The notes: generated from the letters alone by a model not told the origin. A stretch of DNA of 23,976 nt from CAZGTQ01 sp964528575 (GCA_964528575.1 CAZGTQ010000024.1:1-23976), one strand, 5' to 3'; shown: positions 1 through 7,423, counted from the stretch's first letter. Made by a program: numbers and translations.

Positions 1-182
1 GGCGTGCCGCAGGACTCACAGACCTCGACCTGCATCGCTGCGGACTCCACCTCGAGCAGCTCGACCGCGTTGATCAGCCGCGTGCCATCGGCGTGGATCG
101 CCGTCGCGTGGAACGCGCCCTGCCCGGACGAGGAGAAGTCCAGCTCACGACTCACGGCCTCGAATTCGGAGACGATCCACAT
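1..182 (-). CDS. Third gene of the toxin-antitoxin operon, hypothetical protein with CxxC (partial, continues past left edge)
   Basis: An open frame starts at ATG 182-180 on the minus strand and runs off the window after 60 codons, so only the N-terminus is visible. The toxin's TGA (184-182) overlaps this ATG by one base (TGATG), which points to translational coupling and is the main reason to accept the gene. The protein begins MWIVSEFEAVSREL, has alternating acidic and hydrophobic residues, and ends in the window with VCESCGT. The CxxC could be half of a zinc site or a redox pair; this cannot be decided from a fragment. I do not recognise the family. Its position suggests a job tied to the toxin pair or simple co-transcription with it. 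Confidence 0.6.
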   Translation of the reverse strand, partial: MWIVSEFEAVSRELDFSSSGQGAFHATAIHADGTRLINAVELLEVESAAMQVEVCESCGT

Positions 183-529
183 CACGGGTGCGGCGTGATC
201 GCGATGATCGTGATCTCGCCCTGCGCAGGTCCGTAGCACCAGAAGAGGCGGTAGGCACCTGGAGTCGGGTTCTGGACGTACGCCTCGAAGACCCTCGCGC
301 CCTTCTCGTACGGGTGATCGATCGACGTGAACTCGTGCGTCTGCAGTCCGGGGTGCCGAGGGTCCTCGAGGAGGAGGCGGACGCACTTCTCCACCTGCTT
401 GAAGAGCCCCTCCGCCTTCGACTTCCTCTTCCCTCGTCCCGTGCGGTTTCGCGCCGCCCTCACGGCTGCCGCCTGAAGTTCCTCGAACGTCGCCGTGGCC
501 TCCCCGGTCCACCGCGCTCGGAACGGCAT
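182..529 (-). CDS. RelE/ParE-like toxin of a type II toxin-antitoxin pair
   Basis: This 115-residue basic protein has the size and C-terminal strand pattern of RelE/ParE-superfamily toxins. A basic helical stretch (about residues 25-45, with RNRTGRGKRKSK) is followed by GLQTHEF, VFEAYVQN, AYRLFWCYGP and ITIIAITPHP, which resemble the beta-sheet core of this superfamily. Such toxins usually cleave mRNA at the ribosome or inhibit gyrase; which applies here cannot be told. The ATG (529-527) lies two bases after the antitoxin stop, and the gene's own stop overlaps the next start, so all three genes should be one transcript. The protein diverges from textbook RelE, so it could also be a related RelE-fold protein without toxin activity. 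The family call is recognition from sequence, not a search. Confidence 0.72.
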   Translation of the reverse strand: MPFRARWTGEATATFEELQAAAVRAARNRTGRGKRKSKAEGLFKQVEKCVRLLLEDPRHPGLQTHEFTSIDHPYEKGARVFEAYVQNPTPGAYRLFWCYGPAQGEITIIAITPHP

Positions 530-531
530 CG

Positions 532-807
532 TCAGTCGGCTCCGAGATCCTCAGCGACTCGGCTCGCCTCCGCGTGGTCCGGCCCGTCCGAGAGCTCGCC
601 CGCCGCCGCCTGCTTCAGCCCGCGCCGGACCGCCTCCAATGCGCGCGGATTCTCGTAGAGCCATGCCTCGCGCTCGGGAATCACGCGAGCGACCTGGAGC
701 ACGATCTCGTCGCCCCGGTCCTCCACGATCAGGGTCTTGTTCGCGTAGGCCTCGCCCAGCGTGAGCCGGCCCTTGGAGTCGGTCTTCTTGGTGATCCGTC
801 CAGCCAT
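532..807 (-). CDS. AbrB/SpoVT-like antitoxin
   Basis: This 91-residue protein starts at ATG 807-805 (MAGRITKKTDSKGRLTL). The open frame extends 17 codons upstream, but that part would cover the promoter and reads like non-coding sequence. Residues about 5-45 (KTDSKGRLTLGEAYANKTLIVEDRGDEI) have the short strand-turn-strand pattern of the swapped-hairpin AbrB/SpoVT DNA-binding fold. The acidic C-terminus (ENPRALEAVRRGLKQAAAGELSDGP onward, ending EDLGAD) probably wraps the toxin. It precedes the toxin by 2 nt, the usual antitoxin-first order. A -10-like hexamer ends six bases before the ATG and an inverted repeat lies just upstream, so autoregulation is likely. Confidence 0.75.
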   Translation of the reverse strand: MAGRITKKTDSKGRLTLGEAYANKTLIVEDRGDEIVLQVARVIPEREAWLYENPRALEAVRRGLKQAAAGELSDGPDHAEASRVAEDLGAD

Positions 808-813
808 GCTCGA

Positions 814-819
814 AGTATC
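814..819 (-). promoter_or_regulatory. Probable -10 element of the toxin-antitoxin operon
   Basis: On the minus strand this reads GATACT, four of six matches to TATAAT, and ends six bases before the antitoxin ATG (807). Transcription would begin at or near the A of the ATG, giving a leaderless message. No good -35 is visible at the usual spacing, and the inverted repeat at 845-870 lies just upstream. Confidence 0.4.
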
Positions 820-844
820 GGCCCGTCGGCCACATTGGGCCAGT

Positions 845-870
845 GGAAAAGTGGGCAATATCCACTTTCC
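845..870 (-). promoter_or_regulatory. Inverted repeat: candidate toxin-antitoxin operator and/or terminator of the ABC operon
   Basis: Perfect 7-bp arms (AAAGTGG at 848-854 and CCACTTT at 862-868) flank a 7-nt AT-rich spacer. With a one-base bulge the symmetry extends to GGAAAAGTGG/CCACTTTCC. The site lies 38 nt upstream of the antitoxin start and 3 nt downstream of the second ATPase's stop codon (876-874). AbrB-type antitoxins commonly bind such sites to repress their own operon. Read as RNA from the ABC operon it would form a hairpin whose 3' arm carries four U residues, so it could also end that operon. Both roles are inference. Confidence 0.55.
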
Positions 871-873
871 CCG

Positions 874-1917
874 CTAGGTTTCCTCCCCCGGCCACACGAG
901 CAGGTGCTCCGGGTCGAGCCGCGGGTGCACCGTGTCGCCCGGCCGGAGGGCGGCCCCGCGCGGCGCGAGCAGGTGCCAGCGTTCCCCCGCCCAGCGGACC
1001 ACCAGCACGAGCGCATGGCCCGCGTTCTCGACGACCTCGATCGTCGCGGGGCTCGCGCCGCCCGCGAGCGCGACGTGCTCGGGGCGAATGCCGAGCGTCG
1101 CGCGCAACGGCGCGTCCGGGCGCGCGTCCGCGAGGCGCGTGCCGTCCTCGGCGAGCCACGCTCCCGCTTCGCACCGCGCGGCGAGCACGTTGATCGGCGG
1201 CTGGCCGAGCTGGCGCGCGGCCCACGCCGAGACGGGGCGCGCGTAGACCTCGCGCGCGGGACCCGACTGCACCACGCGGCCCTCGCGCAAGAGCACGATG
1301 CGATCCGCGATCGAGAGCGCCTCCGCCTGGTCGTGCGTCACGTAGATCATCGGCGTGCCGAGGTCGCGCGACAGCCGCGCGAGCTCCGCGCGCAGGCGCT
1401 CGCGCAGCTTCGCGTCGAGGTTGGAGAGCGGCTCGTCGAACAGGAACAGGCGCGGTCGGCGCACGATCGCGCGGCCGATCGCTACGCGCTGCATCTCGCC
1501 GCCTGACAGGCGGCGCGAGTCGCGCTCGAGCAGGGGCACGATCGACAGCAGCTCGGCGGCCCAGCGGACGCGCTCGGCGATCTCGCTCGCCGACAGGCCG
1601 CGGCCGGGCGCGCGCAGCGGGAACTCGAGGTTGCGCCGCACCGTCCAGTCCGGATAGAGCGAGAAGTTCTGGAACACGATCGCGACGTCGCGCGCCGCGG
1701 GCGGCCACGCGGTCACGTCCTCGCCGCCGAGACGCACCACGCCCGCGTCGGGCGCTTCGAGGCCCGCGACCGTGCGCAACAGCGTCGTCTTGCCCGCGCC
1801 GGTCGGGCCGAGCACGACGACGCGCTCCGCGTCCCCCACCTCGAGATCGACGCCCGCGAGCGCCGTCGTGCGCCGCCCGAAGCGCTTCTCGACGCCGCTC
1901 AGCTCGACGAACGCCAC
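874..1917 (-). CDS. ABC importer ATP-binding protein (MalK/UgpC-like), second ATPase
   Basis: This 347-residue cytoplasmic ATPase powers a carbohydrate-type ABC importer. Visible motifs are Walker A GPTGAGKTT (37-45), Q-loop VFQNFSLYP, signature LSGGEMQRVAIGRA, Walker B LFLFDEPLSNLDAK and H-loop THDQAEA. A TOBE/OB-type regulatory region follows (about 235-347, with LGIRPEHV), as in MalK. The GTG start at 1917-1915 is fixed by AGGAGG five bases upstream; the longer open frame is the shadow of the preceding gene. It overlaps that gene by 19 nt. It is clearly divergent from the first ATPase, so the pair probably works as a heterodimer, as in importers with two dissimilar ATPases. It is the last gene of the operon. 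Confidence 0.93.
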   Translation of the reverse strand: MAFVELSGVEKRFGRRTTALAGVDLEVGDAERVVVLGPTGAGKTTLLRTVAGLEAPDAGVVRLGGEDVTAWPPAARDVAIVFQNFSLYPDWTVRRNLEFPLRAPGRGLSASEIAERVRWAAELLSIVPLLERDSRRLSGGEMQRVAIGRAIVRRPRLFLFDEPLSNLDAKLRERLRAELARLSRDLGTPMIYVTHDQAEALSIADRIVLLREGRVVQSGPAREVYARPVSAWAARQLGQPPINVLAARCEAGAWLAEDGTRLADARPDAPLRATLGIRPEHVALAGGASPATIEVVENAGHALVLVVRWAGERWHLLAPRGAALRPGDTVHPRLDPEHLLVWPGEET

Positions 1918-2969
1918 GCGATCCTCCTCTCGGTGCGCGCGTCGAACAGGCTCGCGTGCGCGAGGTCGAGCGCGAGCGGCACCTCGGTGCCGGCCGCGTG
2001 CTCCGCGTCCGGCCGCTCGCGAGCGACGACGGTTCCCGCGGCCGTCTCGACGTGGAGCGAGCGGTGCGAGCCGAGGTACTCGTCGACGACGACGCGGCCG
2101 CGCAACGCGCCGCGCGGGTCGACGCGCACGTGCTCGGGGCGCAGACCGAGCACCGCGGCGCCCGCGGCCTCGGCCGGAGCGCGCGGCAGCTCGAGCGCGA
2201 CGCCGCCGGCGCGGAACGTGGTCCCGCTCAGCTCGCCCTCGACGAGATTCATGCCCGGGCTGCCGACGAAGCGCGCGACGAACAGCGACGCGGGCTCGTC
2301 GTACAGCTCCGCGGGCGTGCCGTGCTGCTCGACGACGCCGCCCTGCATCACGACGATGCGGTCGGCGAGCCGCATCGCCTCGTCCTGGTCGTGCGTGACG
2401 TACACCGTCGTCACGCGTTGCGCGAGCTGCTGCGCGCGGATCTGCTCGCCCATCTCGAGCCGCCGATCCGTGTCGAGCGTGCCGAGCGGCTCGTCCATCA
2501 GGTACACCGCCGGCTTGCGCACCATCGCCCGAGCGAGCGCGACGCGCTGCTGGTCGCCTCCGGGCAAGCCGCGCGGCTCGCGGTCGAGCAACGGCTCGAG
2601 CCCGAGGCGCGCGGCGACGTCCGCGACGCGCCGCTCTCGTTCGGCGCGCGGCACGCCCGCGCACTCGAGCGGGAACGCGACGTTGCGTCGCACCGACAGG
2701 TGCGGGTAGAGCGCGTAGAACTGGAACACGAAGCCGACGTCGCGCTCCGAAGGACGCAGGCGCGTGACGTCGCGGCCGTCGAGGACGATGCGGCCCGCGC
2801 TCGGCAGCTCGAGGCCCGCGATCATGCGCAGGGTCGTCGTCTTCCCGCAGCCGGACGGGCCGAGCAGCACGACGAGCTCGCCGCGCTCGAACGCGAGGTC
2901 GACGCCGCGCACCGCGCGCGTGCCGTCGGGAAACGTCTTCTCGAGCCCCTCGAGCGCGAGCCAGCTCAC
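1899..2969 (-). CDS. ABC importer ATP-binding protein (MalK/UgpC-like), first ATPase
   Basis: A 356-residue ATPase of the carbohydrate-importer class. It has Walker A GPSGCGKTT (37-45), Q-loop VFQFYALYPHLS, signature LPGGDQQRVALARA, Walker B AVYLMDEPLGTLD and H-loop THDQDEA, followed by a C-terminal TOBE-type region with LGLRPEHV. The signature begins LPGG instead of the usual LSGG; that serine contacts ATP gamma-phosphate across the dimer, so this site may be weakened while the partner keeps LSGG. The GTG start (2969-2967) overlaps the stop of the small membrane gene as GTGA. The Walker A, Walker B and H-loop are otherwise intact. Confidence 0.93.
   Translation of the reverse strand: MSWLALEGLEKTFPDGTRAVRGVDLAFERGELVVLLGPSGCGKTTTLRMIAGLELPSAGRIVLDGRDVTRLRPSERDVGFVFQFYALYPHLSVRRNVAFPLECAGVPRAERERRVADVAARLGLEPLLDREPRGLPGGDQQRVALARAMVRKPAVYLMDEPLGTLDTDRRLEMGEQIRAQQLAQRVTTVYVTHDQDEAMRLADRIVVMQGGVVEQHGTPAELYDEPASLFVARFVGSPGMNLVEGELSGTTFRAGGVALELPRAPAEAAGAAVLGLRPEHVRVDPRGALRGRVVVDEYLGSHRSLHVETAAGTVVARERPDAEHAAGTEVPLALDLAHASLFDARTERRIAWRSSS
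1923..1928 (-). promoter_or_regulatory. Ribosome binding site fixing the GTG start of the second ATPase
   Basis: A perfect AGGAGG lies inside the 3' end of the first ATPase gene, five bases before GTG 1917. It decides the start of the second ATPase against the much longer upstream open frame. Confidence 0.85.
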
Positions 2970-3130
2970 GCGCTCCTCCGCGGCAGGTGCGCGGCGACGA
3001 TCTGCAGGACCGTGCTCGCGAGGACGACGAAGAAGCCTGCGCGGAAGCCGCCCGCCCAGAACGGCTGCAAGAGGAGCGCGAGGCCGAGCGCGATGCCCGC
3101 GAGCGAAAGTCGATCGAGTGACGCGCTCAC
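2966..3130 (-). CDS. 54-residue two-helix membrane protein inside the ABC transporter operon
   Basis: A short gene lies between the second permease and the first ATPase, joined to both by GTGA overlaps (3127-3130 and 2966-2969). It starts VSASLDRLSL and carries two hydrophobic stretches, about residues 10-25 (AGIALGLALLLQPFW) and 30-48 (AGFFVVLASTVLQIVAAHL), split by a short GGFR turn, with a basic tail LPRRSA. This is the profile of a tiny inner-membrane protein with two helices. Small membrane proteins (GlpU, or DUF2160-type) sit in a similar place in the rhizobial glycerol importer operon glpSTPQUV, which also has two different ATPases. I see the positional likeness and cannot confirm homology. 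It is easily missed because it lies at the end of a longer shadow frame. Confidence 0.75.
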   Translation of the reverse strand: MSASLDRLSLAGIALGLALLLQPFWAGGFRAGFFVVLASTVLQIVAAHLPRRSA

Positions 3131-3993
3131 TGCTTGATCGTCCCGAACGTGATGCCGCGCAAGAGGTGCCGGCGCACGAGCACCGTGAAGAGCGTGATCG
3201 GCGCGACGAAGATCAGCGCGCCGGCGGCGACCTGCGGCCACGGCATGCCGTCGATGCTGCCCTGCAGGCCGGCGAAGTACGCGGGGACGGTGATCGCGCC
3301 GGACGCGTTGAGCGTCATCGCGAAGCCGTACTCGTTCCACGCGCTGATCAGGCAGAACACGGCGGTCACCGCCATGCCGGTGCGCGCCTGCGGCACGACG
3401 ATGCGCAGGAACGCCGTCGTGCGCGAGTAGCCGTCGACGAACGCGGCTTCCTCGTACGCGCGCGGAACCTCGTCGAGGAAGCCCTTCATCAACCAGACGG
3501 AGAGCGAGAGGTTGAACGCCGTGTAGAGCAGGATCAGCCCGAGGTGCGTGCCCTGGAGCTCGAGCTGGCGGTACATGAGCAGCACCGGCACGACGACCGC
3601 GAGCGGCGGCATGAAGCGCGTCGAGAGGATGAAGAACAGCCAGTCCTTCGAGCCGGGAATGCGGAAGCGGCTGAAGCCGTACGCGCACGCCGTGCCGAGC
3701 AGGACCGACGCGATCGTGCTGAACAGGCCGATGATCAAGCTGTTCGCGAGGTGGCTCCAGAAGCTCGCCGCCGCTCCGGCGTGCACTTCGCTCAGCTCGC
3801 CGTACGCCGACAGCGTCGCGGGGAACAGGAGCGAGCCGCGCTCGGTCTGGTCGACGAACGGGACCGGCACGGCGCGCATCGCGGGGCTGATCGCGTCCTC
3901 GCGCTCCTTCAACGACGAGATCCCGAGCCACGCGAGCGGCAGGAGCGCGACGAACGAGTACGCCGCGAGCACGAGCAGCCGCAGCACCTTCAC
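3127..3993 (-). CDS. ABC importer permease, MalG-like
   Basis: This 288-residue inner-membrane permease subunit starts with GTG 3993-3991, overlapping the upstream permease stop as GTGA, with GGGAGAG upstream. It has an N-terminal helix (VLRLLVLAAYSFVALLPLAWLGISSL), a periplasmic stretch, then about five more helices typical of the MalG type. The cytoplasmic EAA loop reads EEAAFVDGYSRTTAFLRIVV, followed by PQ, and matches the consensus EAA-x3-G-x9-I-x-LP that docks onto the ATPase. The protein ends with RGITFGTIKQ, and C-termini of the form GxxxGAVK are typical for MalG-like subunits. The substrate is not predictable from this subunit. Confidence 0.92.
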   Translation of the reverse strand: MKVLRLLVLAAYSFVALLPLAWLGISSLKEREDAISPAMRAVPVPFVDQTERGSLLFPATLSAYGELSEVHAGAAASFWSHLANSLIIGLFSTIASVLLGTACAYGFSRFRIPGSKDWLFFILSTRFMPPLAVVVPVLLMYRQLELQGTHLGLILLYTAFNLSLSVWLMKGFLDEVPRAYEEAAFVDGYSRTTAFLRIVVPQARTGMAVTAVFCLISAWNEYGFAMTLNASGAITVPAYFAGLQGSIDGMPWPQVAAGALIFVAPITLFTVLVRRHLLRGITFGTIKQ

Positions 3994-4862
3994 GCGCGCT
4001 CTCCCTGCATCCGGTCGAGGTAGCGCGTGAAGATCGTCGCGACCGCGATCACGACGACGAGCACGAGACACGCGTACGCGCTCCCGAGCCCGACCTTCCC
4101 GTCGCGAAACACGACCTGATAGAGCAGTGTCGACAGCGTCTGCGTCGACGGGTCGTTCGGCCCGGTGACGGCCATGACGAGGTCGAACTGCTTGAGTGCG
4201 TCGGTCGCGCGCAGGAGCACCGCGAGGCCGAGCAGCGGCGCCGTCATCGGCAGCGTGATGCGGCGGAAGACGGTCCAGCGGCTCGCGCGATCGATCTCGG
4301 CGGCCTCGTAGACCGACGGCGGGATCGCGCCGAGCCCGGCGAGCGCGATCAGCATCATGAACGGCGTCCACATCCAGACGTCGATCAGGACGATCGAGAG
4401 GAGCTTCAGGTCGCCGTCGGTCGTCCACTGCGGCTGCGGCAGGCCGAACGCGCCGAGCACCTGGTTCAGGATGCCGTAGTTGCCGTTCAGGATCAGGTTC
4501 CAGAAGAGCCCCATCACCGCCGGCGAGAGCATCATCGGCACGAGCAGCGCCGTCAGCAGCACGCCCTTGCCGCGGAAGTCGCGCTGCAGCGCGAGCGCGA
4601 CGGAGAAGCCCAGCGCGAGCTCCGCTCCGACGGCCGCGAAGACGAACAGCGCCGTGCGGCGCACCGACGCCGCGAACTCGGGATCGGAGAACACGCGCGC
4701 GTAGTTCGCGCCGCCGCGCCAGTCGCGCTCGCCCCCGAGCAGCCGGGCGTCGGTGAACCCGAGCACGACGTTGTAGAGCAGCGGAAAGACGTTGAACGCG
4801 ATCAGGAAGACGAGCGTCGGCCCGACGAAGCCGAGCGCGAGGAGGCGGCTCTTGCCGTGCAT
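3990..4862 (-). CDS. ABC importer permease, MalF/UgpA-like
   Basis: A 290-residue inner-membrane permease starting at ATG 4862-4860, 14 nt after the solute-binding protein stop. The N-terminus MHGKSRLLALGFVGPTLVFL and the first helix, with NVFPLLYNVVLGFTD, are typical of sugar permeases of this class. Six helices can be placed. The EAA loop reads YEAAEIDRASRWTVFRRITL, followed by P. The conserved glycine of this motif (usually EIDGAS) is arginine here, an unusual change at the ATPase contact. It ends DRMQGERA and overlaps the next permease. No strong Shine-Dalgarno is visible, so translation may depend on coupling. Confidence 0.92.
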   Translation of the reverse strand: MHGKSRLLALGFVGPTLVFLIAFNVFPLLYNVVLGFTDARLLGGERDWRGGANYARVFSDPEFAASVRRTALFVFAAVGAELALGFSVALALQRDFRGKGVLLTALLVPMMLSPAVMGLFWNLILNGNYGILNQVLGAFGLPQPQWTTDGDLKLLSIVLIDVWMWTPFMMLIALAGLGAIPPSVYEAAEIDRASRWTVFRRITLPMTAPLLGLAVLLRATDALKQFDLVMAVTGPNDPSTQTLSTLLYQVVFRDGKVGLGSAYACLVLVVVIAVATIFTRYLDRMQGERA

Positions 4863-4876
4863 GCGCGCGCCGGCTC

Positions 4877-6187
4877 TCAGTCGAGCAGGCCGTTCTCGCG
4901 CAGGATCCGCTCCTTCTCGACCGCGAGCTTCGACAGCGCCTCCTGCGTGTCCATCTCGCCGTCGACCGCCATGCCGACGTAGCGCTGCGTCTCCTTGAGC
5001 AGCTCGTTGTAGACGGGCACGTTCCAGAAGTCGCGCATCTGGTCGATCGAGTCCGCGAACGGCGCGTTGTACGGCGTCTTCGCCCGGAACTCCGCGCTGC
5101 GCAGGATCTCGGTGTTCGCGGTGAAGCCGGCCGGCTTCTCGATCCACTTCTCCTGGGTCTCGCGCTGCAGGAACCACGCGATGAACTCCTTCGCGCGCTC
5201 CTGCCGCTCGGGCGAGATCTTGGTCGAGATCGACAGCCCCTGCCCGCCGAGGCTCGGGATGCGACGGCCGTCCTTGCCGGGCACGACCGCGAAGCCGACG
5301 TCGTCGCCGAACTGCGCGTGGATGCCGGGGAAGAACGCGAAGTAGTTGAGCAGCATCGCCGTCGACTCGTTCGCGAACGCCTCGAGCACTTGGCCGTAGT
5401 CGAGGTTCTCCGCTCCGTTCGGCCCGAGCGCGAGCAGCTCGCGGTAGAACGCGACCGCCTGTGCAGTCTCGGGCGTGTCGAGGTGACCGACGACGTCGAA
5501 GCCGTCCTCGGCGTGCCACGCGCCTCCGAACGACCACAGCACGTTCTGGAAGCCCATCGTCAGCCCGTCGTACGCGCGCCCCGACGGCAGCACGCAGCCG
5601 TAACGCTTGTCGTCGGGCCGCTGGAAGAACGCCGCGACGTCGCGGAACTCGCTCCACGTCGCCGGCACAGCCAGCTCGCGGCCGTAGCGGTCGCGGAACG
5701 CCGCGCGCTCGGCCTCGTCCTCGAACCAGTCCTTGCGGTAAGCGAGTCCCACGGCGTCGGTCTCGCACGGCGCGGCGTACCAGCGCCCGCTACCGCTGGG
5801 GTACTCGCACAGGTAGCGCGCCGCGCGCGGGTGGACCGAGTCGAGGTCGATCACCGTCGGCAGCCAATCGGTGAGCTCGACGTAGAGCCCGTTCGTCGCG
5901 CCGCGTCCGATCCACTGGCTGTCGCCGATCACGATGTCGAACTCGGTCGTCGCGTCGCCGAACTCGAGGAACACCTTGTCCTGGTACGACGTCAGCGGGA
6001 TCTGGCGCACCGTCACCGGGATGCCCGTCTCGGCCGCGAACTCGTCGCCGAGCTCCTGCAGCCCTTTCGCGGGGTCCCACTGGAACCACCAGACGACGAG
6101 GCCCGAGTCGGCCGCTCCGCTCTCGCTCTTCGAGCAGGCGAGCAGCGGCGCCAGGAGCGTGAGGGCGAGCAGCGTACGTGCGTTCAT
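4877..6187 (-). CDS. Extracellular solute-binding lipoprotein (carbohydrate ABC importer, family 1 type)
   Basis: A 436-residue substrate-binding protein. The N-terminus MNARTLLALTLLAPLLAC is a short lipoprotein signal with lipobox LLAC (Cys18), so the protein is predicted to be membrane-tethered on the outer face of the inner membrane. The mature part shows the family pattern: VVWWFQWDP, LGDEFAAETGIPVTV, DIVIGDSQWIG, YAAPCETDAVGLAYRKDWF, LPSGRAYDGLTMGFQNVLWS and AKEFIAWFLQRETQEKW. Its aromatic-rich sequence fits sugar or polyol binding. The ATG overlaps the Tm-1-like gene's stop as ATGA (6184-6187) and the permeases follow. Ligand identity cannot be read from the sequence. Confidence 0.93.
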   Translation of the reverse strand: MNARTLLALTLLAPLLACSKSESGAADSGLVVWWFQWDPAKGLQELGDEFAAETGIPVTVRQIPLTSYQDKVFLEFGDATTEFDIVIGDSQWIGRGATNGLYVELTDWLPTVIDLDSVHPRAARYLCEYPSGSGRWYAAPCETDAVGLAYRKDWFEDEAERAAFRDRYGRELAVPATWSEFRDVAAFFQRPDDKRYGCVLPSGRAYDGLTMGFQNVLWSFGGAWHAEDGFDVVGHLDTPETAQAVAFYRELLALGPNGAENLDYGQVLEAFANESTAMLLNYFAFFPGIHAQFGDDVGFAVVPGKDGRRIPSLGGQGLSISTKISPERQERAKEFIAWFLQRETQEKWIEKPAGFTANTEILRSAEFRAKTPYNAPFADSIDQMRDFWNVPVYNELLKETQRYVGMAVDGEMDTQEALSKLAVEKERILRENGLLD

Positions 6188-7413
6188 GATCGAGTCGTCT
6201 GGGGGGTGTGAGCGCGGATCAGCTCGACCAGCCGGTGCGCGGCGGCTTCGGCGAACGCGGCGTCGTTGACGTGCAGGTCGAGCGCGTGGATCGGGACGCC
6301 GCTCGCGCTCTCGCGCAGCGCGGCGAGCAGGCGCTCGCGCGCCTGGGGATCGTCGAACGGTTGGCCCGCGCGATCGATCGCGGACACGCCGCGCAGGGGG
6401 AAGAGCACCTCCGCCGGCCCGCGCGCCTCGGCGAGCTTGCGCCCGATCTCGGCGCCGAGCGCGGCGCACTCGTCGGCGGTCGTGCGCATCAGCGTGACGT
6501 GCGCGTTGTGATGGTGGAACGTGCGGCCGGCGTAGCGCGGCGGAACGGTGTCGGGCGCGTGGAAGTTGACCATGTCGAGCGCGCCGACGGAGACGACTTG
6601 CGGGATGCCCGCACGACCGGCGGCGGTGAGCCGCTCGGGGCCGGCCGAGAGCACGCCGCCCGCGAGCTCGTCCGCGAGCTCGGTCGTCGTGACGTCGAGC
6701 ACGCCTGCGAGCAGCCCGTCGGCGGCGAGCGACTCGAGCGTGCGGCCGCCGCTCCCGGTCGCGTGGAAGACGAGCACCTCGTAGCCCTGCTCCTCGAGCA
6801 CCTCGCGCGCGCGCTCGATGCACGGCGTCGTCACGCCGAACATCGTCGCGGCGACGAGCGGGCGATCGCTCTCGCTCGCGGCCGGCGCGGCTCCGAGCGC
6901 CATCCCGGCCATCGCCTGCGCCGCGCGCGTCAGCACGGCGCGGCTGATCCGGTTGAGCCCGAGGATGTCGACCACCGAGCTCATCATGATCACGTCCTTC
7001 GAGCCGACGAAGTGGCCGACCGACCCGGACGCGAGCGTGCTGACCATGAGCTTGGGCACGCCGAGCGGGAGCGCGCGCATCGCGGCGGTGCCGATCGTCG
7101 TGCCGGCGGAACCGCCGATCGCGAGCACGCCGTCGAGCTCCCCCGCCGCGTGCGCGCGCCGCGCGAGCTCGGCGGCCCCGGCGGCGGCGGCGTCGACGGC
7201 GACACCGCGCTCGCCGCGCGCGCGCACGGCTTCGAGCGTGGTCCCGGCGGCCTGGAAGACGCGCTCGCGCGGCACGTCGGGCGCGACCTGGGGCTCGCCG
7301 ACGCAGCCGGTGTCGACCAGCCGCACGCGCGCGCCCGCCGCGACGAGCGCGTCGCGGACGAACGCGGCCTCGTGGCCCTTCGTGTCGAGCGTGGCGAAGA
7401 GGAGCACGGGCAT
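6184..7413 (-). CDS. Tm-1-like ATP-binding domain protein (UPF0261 family)
   Basis: A 409-residue cytoplasmic protein of the UPF0261/Tm-1-like family. Recognisable segments are the N-terminal FATLDTKGHEAAFVRDAL (6-23), VDTGCVGEP (33-41), the glycine-rich loop IGGSAGTTIGTAAM (99-112), VSTLASGSVGHFVGSKD (124-140), MMSSVVDILGLN (143-154) and FHATGSGGRTLESL (216-229). Tomato Tm-1 has this domain followed by a TIM-barrel-like domain; its N-terminal part binds ATP and a viral replication protein. The bacterial role is not established. Here the gene leads the importer operon and overlaps the solute-binding protein by 4 nt, so a metabolic task linked to the imported compound is likely. Length is normal for a stand-alone UPF0261 protein. 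The TIM-barrel half is a separate gene at 19246-20100. Confidence 0.92.
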   Translation of the reverse strand: MPVLLFATLDTKGHEAAFVRDALVAAGARVRLVDTGCVGEPQVAPDVPRERVFQAAGTTLEAVRARGERGVAVDAAAAGAAELARRAHAAGELDGVLAIGGSAGTTIGTAAMRALPLGVPKLMVSTLASGSVGHFVGSKDVIMMSSVVDILGLNRISRAVLTRAAQAMAGMALGAAPAASESDRPLVAATMFGVTTPCIERAREVLEEQGYEVLVFHATGSGGRTLESLAADGLLAGVLDVTTTELADELAGGVLSAGPERLTAAGRAGIPQVVSVGALDMVNFHAPDTVPPRYAGRTFHHHNAHVTLMRTTADECAALGAEIGRKLAEARGPAEVLFPLRGVSAIDRAGQPFDDPQARERLLAALRESASGVPIHALDLHVNDAAFAEAAAHRLVELIRAHTPQTTRS

Positions 7414-7423
7414 CGGCGGGCGG

